Shown: positions 27,445 to 38,880, counted from the first letter of the stretch. The stretch: 64,000 bases of DNA from Enterococcus aquimarinus (GCF_001885765.1 NZ_JXKD01000005.1:84525-148524), one strand, 5' to 3'. Program-made: numbers and translations. Notes: a model not told the origin generated them from the letters alone.

Positions 27445-30400
27445 TTGGCTGGACACGTAGTAAAGTACGGAAAGCACCGCGAACGTAGAAGTTTCGCAAG
27501 AATCAGTGAAGTATTGGAATTACCAAACTTAATTGAGATTCAAACAGACTCTTATCAATGGTTTTTAGATGAAGGGTTAAGAGAAATGTTTGAAGACATT
27601 TTACCAATTGATGATTTTAATGGCAATTTATCGTTAGAATTTGTAGATTATGAGTTAAAGACACCCAAGTATACAGTAGAAGAAGCCCGTGCACATGATG
27701 CCAACTATTCCGCACCGTTACATGTTGTGTTACGTTTGATGAACCGTGAAACTGGCGAATTAAAATCCCAAGAAGTCTTCTTTGGTGATTTTCCATTAAT
27801 GACGGAACAAGGAACATTCATTATTAACGGAGCAGAACGTGTTATTGTTTCTCAGTTAGTCCGTTCGCCTGGGGTTTATTTCCATGGGAAAACAGATAAA
27901 AATGGAAAAGAAGGCTTTGCTTCAACAGTGATTCCTAACCGTGGCGCATGGTTAGAAATGGAAGTTGACGCGAAAGATATTTCTTATGTTCGAATTGACC
28001 GTACACGTAAAATTCCATTGACTGTTCTAGTTCGTGCTTTAGGATTTGGCTCGGATGATGAGATTTTTGAAATCTTTGGTGACAGCGAATCATTACGTAA
28101 TACAATCGAAAAAGATTTACATAAAAATGCCAGCGACTCACGGACTGAAGAAGGGCTAAAAGATGTTTATGAACGTCTTCGTCCTGGTGAGCCTAAAACA
28201 GCCGATAGTTCACGTAACTTATTAACGGCTCGTTTCTTTGATCCACGTCGTTATGATTTAGCGGCAGTTGGTCGTTACAAAGTCAATAAAAAATTAGATT
28301 TGAAAACACGTTTATTGAATTTAACATTAGCTGAAACATTAGTTGATCCTGAAACCGGCGAAATTTTAGCGGAAAAAGGAACGGTCTTGTCTCATCAAGT
28401 GATGGATACGTTGGCACCAGCCATTGATAATGGTCTTAACTCTGTGACGTATTATCCAAGTGAAGATGCCGTTGTAACCGATCCGATGACGGTTCAAGTG
28501 ATTAAAGTCTTTTCACCAAGAGATCCTGAACGTGAAGTGACGGTAATTGGAAATGCTTATCCAACTGATGACGTTCGCACAGTTCGTCCAGCGGATATCA
28601 TTGCATCAATGAGCTATTTCTTCAACTTAATGGAAGGAATCGGCAATGTTGATGATATCGACCATTTAGGAAACCGCCGAATTCGTTCAGTCGGTGAATT
28701 ATTACAAAATCAATTCCGTATTGGTTTGTCGCGTATGGAACGTGTGGTTCGTGAAAGAATGTCTATTCAAGATACCGAAACGTTAACACCGCAACAATTA
28801 ATTAATATTCGTCCCGTTGTGGCAAGTATTAAAGAATTCTTCGGTTCTTCTCAATTATCTCAGTTCATGGACCAAACAAACCCGTTAGGTGAGTTGACGC
28901 ACAAACGTCGTCTATCTGCCTTAGGACCTGGTGGATTAACACGAGATCGTGCGGGATATGAAGTTCGAGACGTTCACTATTCCCACTATGGTCGGATGTG
29001 TCCAATCGAAACACCTGAGGGACCAAATATTGGATTAATCAATAGCTTGGCTTCTTATGCGAAAGTGAACCGTTACGGTTTTATTGAAACACCTTATCGT
29101 CGAGTTGATCGTGCGACTGGTCGCGTGACAACCACGATTGATTACTTAACAGCAGATACAGAGGATCATTATGTCGTTGCCCAAGCGAACAGCTTGTTAA
29201 ACGAAGATGGAACCTTTGCTGAAGATGTTGTAATGGCTCGTTTAACGAGTGAAAACTTAGAAGTTTCGATTGATAAAGTCGATTACATGGACGTTTCTCC
29301 TAAGCAAGTAGTTGCGGTGGCGACGGCATGTATTCCGTTCTTAGAAAACGATGACTCCAACCGTGCCTTAATGGGTGCCAACATGCAACGTCAAGCAGTG
29401 CCATTAATCAATCCAAAAGCACCATGGATTGGAACAGGAATGGAATATAAATCTGCACATGACTCGGGAGCCGCGTTAATTTGTAAAGCGGATGGCATTG
29501 TGGAGTATGTCGATGCTGCCGAAATTCGCGTTCGTCGTGATAATGGAACATTAGATCATTACTCGATTACGAAATTCCGTCGTTCGAACTCTGGAACAAG
29601 TTATAACCAACGTCCATTAGTTTCGTTAGGAGAAGTTGTTGAAAAAGGCGATATCTTAGCTGACGGACCATCAATGGAAGCCGGTGAAATGGCATTAGGC
29701 CAAAACACGCTTGTGGCATTCATGACATGGGAAGGATACAACTACGAAGATGCGATTATTATGAGTCGTCGTCTCGTAAAAGATGATGTTTATACTTCCG
29801 TTCATATTGAAGAATATGAATCAGAAGCACGTGATACGAAATTAGGCCCAGAAGAAATTACAAGAGAGATTCCAAACGTCGGAGAAGACGCATTGAAAAA
29901 TCTTGATGAAATGGGTATTATCCGAATTGGTGCAGAAGTTAAAGATGGCGATTTATTAGTAGGGAAAGTTACACCTAAAGGGGTAACAGAATTATCTGCT
30001 GAGGAACGTTTATTACATGCTATTTTTGGTGAAAAAGCCCGTGAAGTTCGTGATACTTCTCTTCGTGTTCCACATGGCGGCGGCGGTATTGTTCATGACG
30101 TGAAAATCTTTACGCGTGAAGCCGGCGATGAATTAAAACCAGGCGTTAATATGCTCGTTCGCGTTTATATCGTTCAAAAACGTAAAATCAAAGAAGGAGA
30201 CAAGATGGCGGGACGTCACGGAAATAAAGGGGTTGTTTCTCGCATTATGCCAGAAGAAGACATGCCTTATTTACCAGACGGCACTCCTGTTGATATCATG
30301 TTAAACCCATTAGGGGTACCTTCTCGGATGAACATCGGACAAGTATTAGAATTACACCTTGGAATGGCAGCACGTTCATTAGGCATTCACATTGCAACGC

Positions 30401-31029
30401 CTGTTTTTGATGGGGCAACGGATGAAGATGTTTGGGCAACGGTTCGTGAAGCAGGACTTGCGAGCGATGCGAAAACAGTGCTTTATGATGGACGCACAGG
30501 CGAACCATTTGATGGTCGCATTTCGGTCGGCGTGATGTACATGATTAAATTAGCCCACATGGTTGACGATAAATTACATGCTCGTTCGATTGGACCATAC
30601 TCACTTGTAACGCAACAACCACTTGGAGGAAAAGCGCAATTTGGTGGACAACGTTTTGGTGAGATGGAAGTTTGGGCACTTGAAGCTTACGGTGCAGCTT
30701 ATACGTTACAAGAAATCTTAACGTACAAATCAGATGATGTAGTCGGTCGTGTGAAAACATATGAAGCGATTGTCAAAGGCGAACCAATTCCAAAACCAGG
30801 TGTTCCAGAATCATTCCGCGTATTGGTGAAAGAATTACAATCACTCGGCTTAGACATGCGTGTCTTAGATATCGATAATCAAGAGATTGAACTTCGTGAC
30901 ATGGATGATGAAGATGATGATTTAATCACAGTTGATGCTTTGACGAAATTTGCAGAACAGCAAAAACAAGTTCGTGAAGCACAAGAAAAAGCACAAAAAG
31001 AAGCAGCAGAGCAAAAAGAAACTGAGTAA
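27445..31029 (+). CDS. rpoB: RNA polymerase beta subunit
   Basis: 1194-residue beta subunit of RNA polymerase. TTG at 27445 gives the family start [20 protein letters not shown], with GAGGGGTG upstream; the in-frame GTG at 27436 lies inside that ribosome site. The rifampicin-binding region ([14 protein letters not shown] and [15 protein letters not shown], near residues 468-500) shows the usual susceptible residues. Other marks are the [14 protein letters not shown] block and the C-terminal [18 protein letters not shown] clamp segment. The tail is a short Gln/Glu/Lys-rich helix. Confidence 0.98.
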   Translation: MAGHVVKYGKHRERRSFARISEVLELPNLIEIQTDSYQWFLDEGLREMFEDILPIDDFNGNLSLEFVDYELKTPKYTVEEARAHDANYSAPLHVVLRLMNRETGELKSQEVFFGDFPLMTEQGTFIINGAERVIVSQLVRSPGVYFHGKTDKNGKEGFASTVIPNRGAWLEMEVDAKDISYVRIDRTRKIPLTVLVRALGFGSDDEIFEIFGDSESLRNTIEKDLHKNASDSRTEEGLKDVYERLRPGEPKTADSSRNLLTARFFDPRRYDLAAVGRYKVNKKLDLKTRLLNLTLAETLVDPETGEILAEKGTVLSHQVMDTLAPAIDNGLNSVTYYPSEDAVVTDPMTVQVIKVFSPRDPEREVTVIGNAYPTDDVRTVRPADIIASMSYFFNLMEGIGNVDDIDHLGNRRIRSVGELLQNQFRIGLSRMERVVRERMSIQDTETLTPQQLINIRPVVASIKEFFGSSQLSQFMDQTNPLGELTHKRRLSALGPGGLTRDRAGYEVRDVHYSHYGRMCPIETPEGPNIGLINSLASYAKVNRYGFIETPYRRVDRATGRVTTTIDYLTADTEDHYVVAQANSLLNEDGTFAEDVVMARLTSENLEVSIDKVDYMDVSPKQVVAVATACIPFLENDDSNRALMGANMQRQAVPLINPKAPWIGTGMEYKSAHDSGAALICKADGIVEYVDAAEIRVRRDNGTLDHYSITKFRRSNSGTSYNQRPLVSLGEVVEKGDILADGPSMEAGEMALGQNTLVAFMTWEGYNYEDAIIMSRRLVKDDVYTSVHIEEYESEARDTKLGPEEITREIPNVGEDALKNLDEMGIIRIGAEVKDGDLLVGKVTPKGVTELSAEERLLHAIFGEKAREVRDTSLRVPHGGGGIVHDVKIFTREAGDELKPGVNMLVRVYIVQKRKIKEGDKMAGRHGNKGVVSRIMPEEDMPYLPDGTPVDIMLNPLGVPSRMNIGQVLELHLGMAARSLGIHIATPVFDGATDEDVWATVREAGLASDAKTVLYDGRTGEPFDGRISVGVMYMIKLAHMVDDKLHARSIGPYSLVTQQPLGGKAQFGGQRFGEMEVWALEAYGAAYTLQEILTYKSDDVVGRVKTYEAIVKGEPIPKPGVPESFRVLVKELQSLGLDMRVLDIDNQEIELRDMDDEDDDLITVDALTKFAEQQKQVREAQEKAQKEAAEQKETE

Positions 31030-31040
31030 TGGCAAGATGA

Positions 31041-31083
31041 ATCCAGAGTAAAAGAGTGACAGGTGTTGCTCTTTTTCCTGGAT
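31041..31083 (+). other. Intercistronic hairpin between rpoB and rpoC
   Basis: ATCCAG (31041-31046) pairs with CTGGAT (31078-31083) and inside it AAAAGAG with CTCTTTTT. It is not at a 3' end with a clear T-run after the outer stem, so it may be a processing or partial attenuation site. Confidence 0.55.
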
Positions 31084-31139
31084 GAATGCTTGATTTGCTT
31101 AGAGGTAATAGCCATGAAATGAAATGGAGGGAAACCCTT

Positions 31140-34100
31140 TTGATCGATGTAAATAGATTCGAAAGCATGCAAATAGGTTTGGCTTCTCCCGAAAAAATCA
31201 GAAGCTGGTCTTACGGGGAAGTAAAGAAACCAGAGACGATTAACTATCGTACGTTAAAACCTGAACGAGAAGGGTTATTTGATGAGCGTATTTTCGGACC
31301 AAGCAAAGATTGGGAATGTGCTTGTGGAAAATACAAACGTATCCGCTATAAAGGAATTGTTTGTGACCGTTGTGGCGTGGAAGTCACACGTTCAAAAGTT
31401 CGTCGTGAACGAATGGGTCATATCGAATTAGCCGCACCAGTTTCTCATATTTGGTACTTTAAAGGGATTCCGTCACGGATGGGTCTTGTATTAGATATGA
31501 GTCCTCGTGCACTAGAAGAAATTATCTACTTTGCTTCTTATGTAGTAATTGAACCTGGAAATACAAGCTTGGAGAAAAAACAATTATTAACCGAGCGTGA
31601 ATATCGCGAAAAACGTGAGCAATACGGTCAAGAATTCAGCGCTGCAATGGGTGCCGAAGCCGTTAAACAATTGCTTGATAGCATTGACTTAGAAAAAGAA
31701 GTCGTTGTTTTAAAAGAAGAATTAAAAACTGCTTCAGGACAAAAACGGACACGTGCGATTCGTCGTCTAGACATTATGGAAGCATTCCGTGCGTCAGGCA
31801 ATCAACCAAGTTGGATGGTAATGGATGTTATTCCCGTTATCCCGCCTGATTTACGTCCGATGGTTCAATTAGAAGGGGGTCGTTTTGCGGCTTCTGACTT
31901 AAATGATTTATACCGTCGTGTGATTAACCGTAATAACCGTCTGAAACGTTTACTTGATTTAAACGCACCAAATATTATCGTGCAAAACGAAAAACGGATG
32001 TTACAAGAAGCGGTTGACGCCTTAATTGATAACGGTCGTCGTGGCCGTCCTGTAACAGGTCCAGGAAATCGTCCACTAAAATCTCTTTCTCACATGTTGA
32101 AAGGGAAACAAGGTCGTTTCCGTCAAAACTTACTTGGAAAACGGGTCGATTATTCTGGCCGTTCCGTAATCGTTGTTGGACCATTCTTAAAAATGTATCA
32201 ATGTGGATTACCAAAAGAGATGGCGTTAGAACTCTTTAAACCATTTGTGATGCATCAATTAGTGAAACGTGAAATTGCATCAAATATCAAAAACGCGAAA
32301 CGTAAAATTGAGCGTCAAGAAGATGAAGTATGGGATGTTTTAGAAGATGTGATTCGTGAGCATCCAGTTTTACTAAACCGGGCACCTACGTTACACAGAC
32401 TGGGAATCCAAGCTTTTGAACCGGTTTTAGTTGAAGGACGCGCGATTCGTTTGCACCCATTAGTGTGTGAAGCGTATAATGCCGACTTTGATGGAGACCA
32501 AATGGCGGTTCACGTACCATTGAATGAAGAAGCCCAAGCAGAAGCAAGAATGTTAATGCTTGCCGCACAAAACATTTTAAATCCCAAAGATGGTAAACCA
32601 GTTGTAACACCATCTCAAGATATGGTTCTTGGAAACTACTACTTAACCATGGAAGAAGATGGCCGTGAAGGTGAAGGAATGATCTTCCGTAACATGGATG
32701 AAGCCGTAACTGCATGGCAAAATGGCTATGTTCATTTACATTCACGTGTAGCGGTTGATCCAAACCAATTAGGTGAAAAACCATTTACGCCGGAGCAAAA
32801 AGAAAAATTAATGGTGACAACAGTTGGGAAGATTATTTTCAACTCCATTATGCCATCTGAGTTCCCTTATTTAAATGAACCAACGGACTTTAACTTAACC
32901 GTTCAAACGCCGGATAAATATTTTGTACCAGCAGGAACAGATATTCCAGCGTTCATTCAAGAACAACCACTTGTTGGACCGTTCAAAAAGAAAAACTTAG
33001 GAAACGTGATTGCGGAAGTCTTTAAACGTTATAAAGTAACGGAAACGTCTCGCATGCTTGACCGAATGAAAGATTTAGGTTACAAACATTCAACAAGTGC
33101 GGGTATTACCGTAGGGATTGCCGATATCATGGTTCTTGAAGAGAAACATCACTTGATTGATGTCGCTCATAAACAAGTTGACAATATTACAAAACAATTC
33201 CGTCGTGGTTTAATTACCGATGATGAGCGTTATGAACGAGTAATTGCCATCTGGAATAGCACGAAAGACGAAATCCAGTTACGATTAATGGAAACATTAG
33301 ATATGAAAAATCCAATCTTTATGATGTCAGACTCTGGTGCCCGTGGTAATATTTCCAACTTTACCCAACTTGCGGGGATGCGTGGTTTGATGGCCGCTCC
33401 GAGTGGTAAAATCATGGAATTACCGATTGTTTCGAACTTCCGTGAAGGGTTAACCGTCTTAGAAATGTTTATTTCAACCCATGGTGCTCGTAAAGGAATG
33501 ACCGATACAGCCTTGAAAACAGCCGATTCTGGTTACTTAACTCGTCGTTTAGTTGACGTGGCACAAGATGTCATCATTCGTGAAGACGATTGTGGTACCG
33601 ATGCTGGTTTAGAAGTTTATGCAATCCGTGAAGGCAACGAAATTATTGAAGCCTTAGAAGAACGTTTAATCGGTCGTTATGCCCGTAAATCTGTGATTCA
33701 TCCAGAAACAGGTGCAGTGATGGTTGCAAGCAACCAACTAATTACCGAAGATCTTGCGCGTCAAATCGTGGATGCAGGGATTGAACGAGTTACTATTCGC
33801 TCTGTCTTTACATGTAATACAAAACATGGTGTATGTAAACACTGTTATGGTCGTAACTTAGCAACTGGTAATGAAGTGGAAGTAGGAGAAGCAGTTGGAA
33901 CAATTGCCGCTCAATCCATCGGTGAACCAGGTACTCAGTTAACGATGCGTACCTTCCATACAGGTGGGGTTGCCGGGGATGATATTACCCAAGGTTTACC
34001 TCGTATTCAAGAAATCTTTGAAGCCCGTAATCCAAAAGGACAAGCAGTGGTTTCTGAAGTTACCGGAGAAATTATTGATATTTCTGAAGATGCGGCAACA

Positions 34101-34796
34101 CGTGTCAAAGAAGTAACGATTAAAGGTGAAACAGATACACGGACATACCAAGTACCATTTACCGCTCGCATGAAAGTCGCAGAAGGTGACTTAATCGATC
34201 GTGGTGCACCACTTACAGAAGGTTCAATTGAGCCAAAACACTTACTCCAAGTATGTGACGTGTTGACCGTTGAAAATTACTTGTTACGTGAAGTTCAACG
34301 CGTTTACCGGATGCAAGGGGTAGAAATTGGCGATAAACATATCGAAGTAATGGTTCGTCAAATGTTACGTAAAGTTCGCGTAATGGATCCAGGTGATACA
34401 GATATCTTACCAGGAACGTTAATGGACATTGCAGACTTTAAAGATCGTAACTACGAAGCGATCATTTCAGGTCGTACACCAGCGACTTCTCGTCCGGTGT
34501 TACTCGGAATTACGAAAGCTTCCCTCGAAACCAATAGTTTCTTATCAGCTGCTTCCTTCCAAGAAACAACACGTGTCTTAACAGATGCTGCGATTCGTGG
34601 TAAGAAAGATCACTTATTAGGACTGAAAGAAAACGTCATTATTGGTAAGATTATTCCAGCAGGTACGGGTATGCCTCGTTACCGTAATATGGAACCAAAA
34701 GAAGTGACCGTTGCAAGCAAAAATGTCTATAGCATTTCAGACATTGAAGCACAAATGGCAGCAGAAGATGCTGCAGAAGCACTAAAAAACGATTAA
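31140..34796 (+). CDS. rpoC: RNA polymerase beta-prime subunit
   Basis: 1218-residue beta-prime subunit. TTG at 31140 (GGAGGG nine bases upstream) gives [14 protein letters not shown], the family start. Zinc ligands C60, C62, C75 and C78 lie in CACGKYKR and VCDRCGV; the catalytic NADFDGDQ with the three Mg2+-binding Asp is near 446-453; the second cysteine cluster (CGTDAG... [11 protein letters not shown]) is near 820-905. The C-terminus ends in a short acidic helix. It is followed by an intrinsic terminator. Confidence 0.98.
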   Translation: MIDVNRFESMQIGLASPEKIRSWSYGEVKKPETINYRTLKPEREGLFDERIFGPSKDWECACGKYKRIRYKGIVCDRCGVEVTRSKVRRERMGHIELAAPVSHIWYFKGIPSRMGLVLDMSPRALEEIIYFASYVVIEPGNTSLEKKQLLTEREYREKREQYGQEFSAAMGAEAVKQLLDSIDLEKEVVVLKEELKTASGQKRTRAIRRLDIMEAFRASGNQPSWMVMDVIPVIPPDLRPMVQLEGGRFAASDLNDLYRRVINRNNRLKRLLDLNAPNIIVQNEKRMLQEAVDALIDNGRRGRPVTGPGNRPLKSLSHMLKGKQGRFRQNLLGKRVDYSGRSVIVVGPFLKMYQCGLPKEMALELFKPFVMHQLVKREIASNIKNAKRKIERQEDEVWDVLEDVIREHPVLLNRAPTLHRLGIQAFEPVLVEGRAIRLHPLVCEAYNADFDGDQMAVHVPLNEEAQAEARMLMLAAQNILNPKDGKPVVTPSQDMVLGNYYLTMEEDGREGEGMIFRNMDEAVTAWQNGYVHLHSRVAVDPNQLGEKPFTPEQKEKLMVTTVGKIIFNSIMPSEFPYLNEPTDFNLTVQTPDKYFVPAGTDIPAFIQEQPLVGPFKKKNLGNVIAEVFKRYKVTETSRMLDRMKDLGYKHSTSAGITVGIADIMVLEEKHHLIDVAHKQVDNITKQFRRGLITDDERYERVIAIWNSTKDEIQLRLMETLDMKNPIFMMSDSGARGNISNFTQLAGMRGLMAAPSGKIMELPIVSNFREGLTVLEMFISTHGARKGMTDTALKTADSGYLTRRLVDVAQDVIIREDDCGTDAGLEVYAIREGNEIIEALEERLIGRYARKSVIHPETGAVMVASNQLITEDLARQIVDAGIERVTIRSVFTCNTKHGVCKHCYGRNLATGNEVEVGEAVGTIAAQSIGEPGTQLTMRTFHTGGVAGDDITQGLPRIQEIFEARNPKGQAVVSEVTGEIIDISEDAATRVKEVTIKGETDTRTYQVPFTARMKVAEGDLIDRGAPLTEGSIEPKHLLQVCDVLTVENYLLREVQRVYRMQGVEIGDKHIEVMVRQMLRKVRVMDPGDTDILPGTLMDIADFKDRNYEAIISGRTPATSRPVLLGITKASLETNSFLSAASFQETTRVLTDAAIRGKKDHLLGLKENVIIGKIIPAGTGMPRYRNMEPKEVTVASKNVYSISDIEAQMAAEDAAEALKND

Positions 34797-34819
34797 TCAA
34801 TAGAATCTTTCGTTGAGAG

Positions 34820-34858
34820 AAAGTCTGACAGGAAGCGATTTTTGTCAGACTTTTTTTT
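34820..34858 (+). terminator. Terminator of rpoBC
   Basis: AAAGTCTGACA pairs with TGTCAGACTTT, followed by eight T. Confidence 0.92.
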
Positions 34859-34915
34859 GAGGATTTAACATTGATGAAGGCACAAAGGGACATCTTAAAA
34901 TAAGGAGAATTGATT

Positions 34916-35758
34916 TTGAAAATACAGTATTTAGGAACCGGTGCAGCAGAACGGGTCCCAGCTATCTTTTGTCAATGCGAGCTTTGTCAGTATGCACGCA
35001 TTCAAGGTGGGAAAGAAATTCGGACACAGATGCAAACGGTCATTGATGACGGGAAGCTACTCATTGATTTTCCAGGAGATAGTTACTTACATCAACTGCA
35101 ACATCACATCGATTTTAATGAGTTAGAATATTTATTGCTGACGCATTGGCATAGTGATCATTTTTACGCAGAAGACTTAGCGCTCAGAATGACGGGCTAT
35201 GGCCAGCAGTTGGATAAGGTGCTGCATGTTTATGGGAGTGCTTATGTCAAACAGTTTTACGATCGCGCCTTTAAGCTGGAGGGACGCTTTGATGAAAGTC
35301 GTCTCGTGTACCATACGCTGCGTGCGTATCAAGAAGTCGAAATCGGCCACTATCGCATTTATCCCATTCCCGCCCAACATGGGAATTTTGAAGAAGATTG
35401 TTTGATCTTTGCAATTCAACACCAAGAAGAAAATAAAGCACTCTTTTATGTTCATGATTCAGGGATACCGAACACCCGTGATTTGTTATTTTTATCCAAT
35501 AAGGGACTGATATTTGATCTTGTTTCCTTAGATTGTACCGGACAAGGGCAAGAAAATAGTGGTGCTGCGCATATGTCGTTGCAACAAAATCTGATTCTCA
35601 TTGAGAAAATGAAAACTTTCAATTTAGTGCATGACGAAACGCGTTATGTCGCGAGTCATTTTTCACATAATGGCGGATTGACGTATGAAGCAATGAAGGC
35701 CATGAGTGAAGTTCATGGTATTGTCACGAGTTATGATGGCATGGTTATCGAATATTAA
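34916..35758 (+). CDS. MBL-fold metallo-hydrolase, PhnP-like
   Basis: 280-residue metallo-beta-lactamase-fold protein. TTG at 34916 has AAGGAG eight bases upstream; an alternative TTG at 34910 is too close. The metal motif THWHSDHFYAEDL (HxHxDH, about 78-83) is intact, and later His residues (HDSGIP, SHFSHNGG) complete the site. The N-terminal CQCELCQYAR cysteine set (near 20-29) resembles the structural Zn site of PhnP phosphodiesterases. Substrate unknown: cyclic phosphodiester or other small phosphate compounds are plausible. A shared terminator separates it from the convergent ROK gene. Confidence 0.82.
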   Translation: MKIQYLGTGAAERVPAIFCQCELCQYARIQGGKEIRTQMQTVIDDGKLLIDFPGDSYLHQLQHHIDFNELEYLLLTHWHSDHFYAEDLALRMTGYGQQLDKVLHVYGSAYVKQFYDRAFKLEGRFDESRLVYHTLRAYQEVEIGHYRIYPIPAQHGNFEEDCLIFAIQHQEENKALFYVHDSGIPNTRDLLFLSNKGLIFDLVSLDCTGQGQENSGAAHMSLQQNLILIEKMKTFNLVHDETRYVASHFSHNGGLTYEAMKAMSEVHGIVTSYDGMVIEY

Positions 35759-35764
35759 GAAAAT

Positions 35765-35804
35765 GAGCCTCTCTTTGACAAAACGTCGAAGAGGGGCTCT
35801 ATTT
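35765..35804. terminator. Bidirectional terminator
   Basis: GAGCCTCTCTT pairs with AAGAGGGGCTC (one mismatch), followed by ATTTTTA, between convergent genes. Confidence 0.75.
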
Positions 35805-36668
35805 TTAGGCTTGCGTCACGATTTCATAGTTGACGGCCGCGCCGATTAAATTCGCATTGTTTTGGAAGGTACATGCTTTGACAAGTGGCATTGCCCCAGG
35901 TACTAAGTTCGCTTCTAGTAATGTTGCTAGGCGCATGCGAATCGCTTCTGTTACGTCAGGTCGGGCAGAAATTCCCCCACCAATAATAATCATTTCGGGA
36001 TCAATCGAAACTTGAAGGTTATAGAGGGCTTCTGCTAAATGATCATACATCCCATTTAACGACTCCATCGCTGCAACATCGCCGGCATCCGCTAAGTCAA
36101 AAAGTTCTTTCCCGGAAATAGTGGTGCCTTTTTCTTTCGAAAAGCGAGCTGCTGTATTGACAGCTGTTCCGTTCGTACTTAAAGACTGTCCATTGGCATT
36201 CATCACTAATCCAAATTCGCCACCGAAGAGATGTGCCCCTTTGTAAAGTTGGCCATTAATGAAAATCGCGCCACCGACCCCAGTACCAATGACGACAAAA
36301 ATCGCATGTTGGACCCCTTGACCAGCGCCTAGTTTCATTTCACAAATTCCCGCACAATTGGCATCATTTTCAATTGTAATCGGATAACCTAACGCGGCTT
36401 CAAGTTCATCGAAAATCGGTCGTTGATGTAAATACTCGACGGCACTGATTCCGTCGATTCGTCGGTCTTTTACGTTTACCGCGCCTGGTGAACTGATAGC
36501 CACGCCTTCAATTTCGTCACCAAAATGAGCGATTACCGCTTTCATTTCGTCTTGCATCGCGGTCAGTGTTTCGGGTGTTTTAAATTGACCGGTTTCACTT
36601 AACGTTTGATTTTCCCATTTTCCATATTTTACTGCTGACCCACCAATATCAAAAACTGCTAATGTCAT
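35805..36668 (-). CDS. ROK family sugar kinase
   Basis: 287-residue ROK protein. ATP-binding DIGGSAVKYGKW is at 7-18, the SSPGAV block near 59-64, the sugar-binding ENDANCAG (near 100-107) and GTGVGGAIFINGQLYKGAHLFGGEFG (in two segments, near 128-154) with the catalytic Asp in NDAN. The CxCGxxGC zinc motif of typical ROK glucokinases is not present, which resembles beta-glucoside kinase BglK-type members. Substrate remains open (hexose, N-acetylmannosamine or phosphorylated beta-glucoside precursors). No sugar transport gene is adjacent. Its promoter has TATGAT (complement 36717-36722). Confidence 0.85.
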   Translation of the reverse strand: MTLAVFDIGGSAVKYGKWENQTLSETGQFKTPETLTAMQDEMKAVIAHFGDEIEGVAISSPGAVNVKDRRIDGISAVEYLHQRPIFDELEAALGYPITIENDANCAGICEMKLGAGQGVQHAIFVVIGTGVGGAIFINGQLYKGAHLFGGEFGLVMNANGQSLSTNGTAVNTAARFSKEKGTTISGKELFDLADAGDVAAMESLNGMYDHLAEALYNLQVSIDPEMIIIGGGISARPDVTEAIRMRLATLLEANLVPGAMPLVKACTFQNNANLIGAAVNYEIVTQA

Positions 36669-36860
36669 TGTTTATCCCTCGTTTGTTTTATTATTAAAAG
36701 ACTCACTTCATCGTTTATCATAGCAAGAAACGCCCGAGAATGAAATTGTTTTCTTAAGCATTTGTCCAAAAAATAGAAAGGGGATACACACTCTTCATCC
36801 ATGAGACGAAAAAGAATGAGAAATCGTTCGAAAATCCTAGAATTTAAGACAATTGTAGTG

Positions 36861-36944
36861 TTTTCATCGCCTTTTCTGAAAATATATGCTAAACTACAAC
36901 AGTTGAAATGAATTGAGCGATAGACCAACTGTCTATCGCTTTTT
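36861..36944 (+). promoter_or_regulatory. ABC-F leader: promoter and terminator/antiterminator
   Basis: Candidate promoter TTTTCA (36861-36866), 18 bases, TATGCT (36885-36890). Within about 20 bases of the expected start begins a perfect 10-bp stem, AGCGATAGAC/GTCTATCGCT (36916-36925 with 36931-36940), followed by TTTT: an intrinsic terminator ahead of the gene. ACAGTTG (36899-36905) is complementary to CAACTGT (36926-36932), spanning the terminator loop and 3' arm, so an exclusive alternative pairing exists. A third hairpin (GGAGAG/CTCTCC, 36956-36970) follows before the ribosome site. The remaining part of 36669-36860 holds the divergent ROK promoter and no gene. Confidence 0.65.
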
Positions 36945-37000
36945 ACATCGTTGATGGAGAGACTCTCTCCAACGTGTTGTGTAAATAGAAAGGAATAACT

Positions 37001-38524
37001 ATGTTAAATTTAATTAATATTACCCACCAATTTGCGGATAAATTGTTGTATGAAGAACTGAATTTGCAAATTAATAAAGGCGAACACGTCGGCCTGATTG
37101 GACAAAATGGTACAGGAAAATCGACCTTAATCAAAATTATTACCGGCGAACTCTTACCTGATGACGGGCGCGTCGAATTTCCTAAAAGTAGTCACTTGGG
37201 CTATTTAGATCAATATGTGCGGGTTGATGAGCAATTGTCGATTTACGATTTTTTAAAAACAGCTTTTCAAAAAGACTTAGACGTCGAGGAACAAATTACG
37301 GCGTATTATACGGCCTATGCGACAGAGATGGATGAGCGCCTATTAGAAAAAGCGGGACGCCTTCAAACCCAGTTAGATCAAGGTGATTTTTATCAAATGG
37401 ATACGTTAATTCAAGAAATGGCGACGGGTCTCGGATTACAAGTTTTGGGACTGGATACGTTACTGAAAGAATTAAGTGGGGGGCAGCGGTCCAAAGTCAT
37501 TTTAGCGAAATTACTTTTAGAAAAACCGGACGTCTTAGTCCTCGATGAACCGACGAATCATCTTGATGATACCCATGTTGCTTGGTTAACCAATTTCTTG
37601 CAGGGGTTTAATGGAACGTATTTAGTCGTATCACATGACCGTGATTTTTTAAATCAAATTACCACTCATATAGCGGATATTGAATTTGGAAAATTAACCA
37701 AATATACAGGCAATCTTGAGAAGGCCTTGAAACAAAAAGAAGCCAATCGGGAAGCCTATATGAAGCAGTATGAAAATCAGAAAAAACACATTGAAAAAAC
37801 CGAAGCGTATATTCGAAAATACAAAGCCGGATCACGCTCGACGATGGCGAAAAGTCGCGAGAAACAACTCGATAAAATCGATCGATTAACGCCGCCAAGT
37901 GGTGCCGCAAGACCTTCCTATCAGTTCCCGTATCAAGGCATTATTTCGACATTGGCACTGACGACCGATCATTTAGTGATTGGCTACGATCGTCCCTTGC
38001 TAAAACCGATTCAATTAACGATTCGCTATGGTGAAAAAATTGCGTTCCGCGGGTTTAACGGTATTGGGAAATCGACCTTACTTAAAACCTTGATTGGTGA
38101 AATTCCGGCGATTGATGGTGAGTTTCATCTCCCAGCAAATACGAAAATCAATTATTTCTCACAAGAACTCGTGTGGCAATATCCTTTGGAAACACCGCTA
38201 CAATATTTAGGGAATCTCTTTCCAAAAGCCACGAATAAAGAATTACGACGTCATCTTTCACTCGCTGGCTTAGTCAATCAGCTCGCACAAGAGCCAATCA
38301 AAGATTTGAGTGGTGGGGAGCAAACGAAAGTCAAACTCGCGCAAATGACCATGACACCTGGGAATTTTTTGATTTTGGATGAACCAACGAACCACATTGA
38401 TCAAGAAGCCAAAGAAAGTTTACGAGAGAGCCTCGCAAACTATGAAGGCACTGTTATTGTCGTTTCTCACGAACAAGACTTCTATGAGGACTTTGTGGAT
38501 CGGATCATTGAAATGGAAGGATAA
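37001..38524 (+). CDS. ABC-F family ATPase (ribosome-associated)
   Basis: 507-residue protein with two ABC cassettes and no membrane helices. First cassette: GQNGTGKST (34-42), LSGGQRSKV near 159, LVLDEPTNHLD near 180. A charged helical linker follows (about 235-300, KQYENQKKHIEKTEAYIRKY in part), the P-site-tRNA interaction motif of ABC-F proteins. Second cassette: GFNGIGKST near 351, LSGGEQTKV near 437, LILDEPTNHID near 456. ABC-F proteins act at the ribosomal E site in translation control or antibiotic target protection; which applies here cannot be told, though the attenuator-like leader resembles that of resistance types. A small gene follows after seven bases. Confidence 0.88.
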   Translation: MLNLINITHQFADKLLYEELNLQINKGEHVGLIGQNGTGKSTLIKIITGELLPDDGRVEFPKSSHLGYLDQYVRVDEQLSIYDFLKTAFQKDLDVEEQITAYYTAYATEMDERLLEKAGRLQTQLDQGDFYQMDTLIQEMATGLGLQVLGLDTLLKELSGGQRSKVILAKLLLEKPDVLVLDEPTNHLDDTHVAWLTNFLQGFNGTYLVVSHDRDFLNQITTHIADIEFGKLTKYTGNLEKALKQKEANREAYMKQYENQKKHIEKTEAYIRKYKAGSRSTMAKSREKQLDKIDRLTPPSGAARPSYQFPYQGIISTLALTTDHLVIGYDRPLLKPIQLTIRYGEKIAFRGFNGIGKSTLLKTLIGEIPAIDGEFHLPANTKINYFSQELVWQYPLETPLQYLGNLFPKATNKELRRHLSLAGLVNQLAQEPIKDLSGGEQTKVKLAQMTMTPGNFLILDEPTNHIDQEAKESLRESLANYEGTVIVVSHEQDFYEDFVDRIIEMEG

Positions 38525-38531
38525 GCGGACG

Positions 38532-38828
38532 ATGAACGAACAATTTGAGGCATTACATTTACGAGTGGTCGAGTTACCGATTGAGTTCACGCAATCAGGT
38601 CCTCTTTATGGCGCGTACCTACGAGAGCTCCCTTTTATTACGGCCCAAGCTAATACGAAGCAACAAGTATACCGTCAACTGTTAGAGCAATATCAAGCCT
38701 ACGCACAAACGCAACAGACAAAAGAAGAGGAAGAGGTAGAAATGACTTCTTCTTTACTGAATTACGAAGATCTGTTGAAGTATTATGATGGTGAGACATT
38801 TGATGGATTTGAATGGCATGAAAAATAA
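38532..38828 (+). CDS. Small protein of unknown function downstream of ABC-F gene
   Basis: 98 residues, not recognised. The first 60 residues run beta-beta-alpha style (RVVELPIEF, GAYLRELPFITAQANTKQQV, RQLLEQYQAY), a pattern reminiscent of the HicB antitoxin-like fold, but no toxin gene is adjacent. The middle is Glu/Gln-rich, and the acidic C-terminus ends with YYDGETFDGFEWHEK. The ATG is eight bases after the ABC-F stop, so it is translated from the same mRNA. A terminator follows directly. The HicB resemblance is weak and is inference only. Confidence 0.6.
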   Translation: MNEQFEALHLRVVELPIEFTQSGPLYGAYLRELPFITAQANTKQQVYRQLLEQYQAYAQTQQTKEEEEVEMTSSLLNYEDLLKYYDGETFDGFEWHEK

Positions 38829-38877
38829 AAAATAAAGAGACTCCAATGAACATTTTCATTAGAGTCTCTTTATTTTT
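38828..38877. terminator. Bidirectional terminator
   Basis: AAATAAAGAGACTC pairs with GAGTCTCTTTATTT, with inner AATGA/TCATT; flanked by A- and T-runs, it serves both convergent genes. Confidence 0.9.
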
Positions 38878-38880
38878 GAA

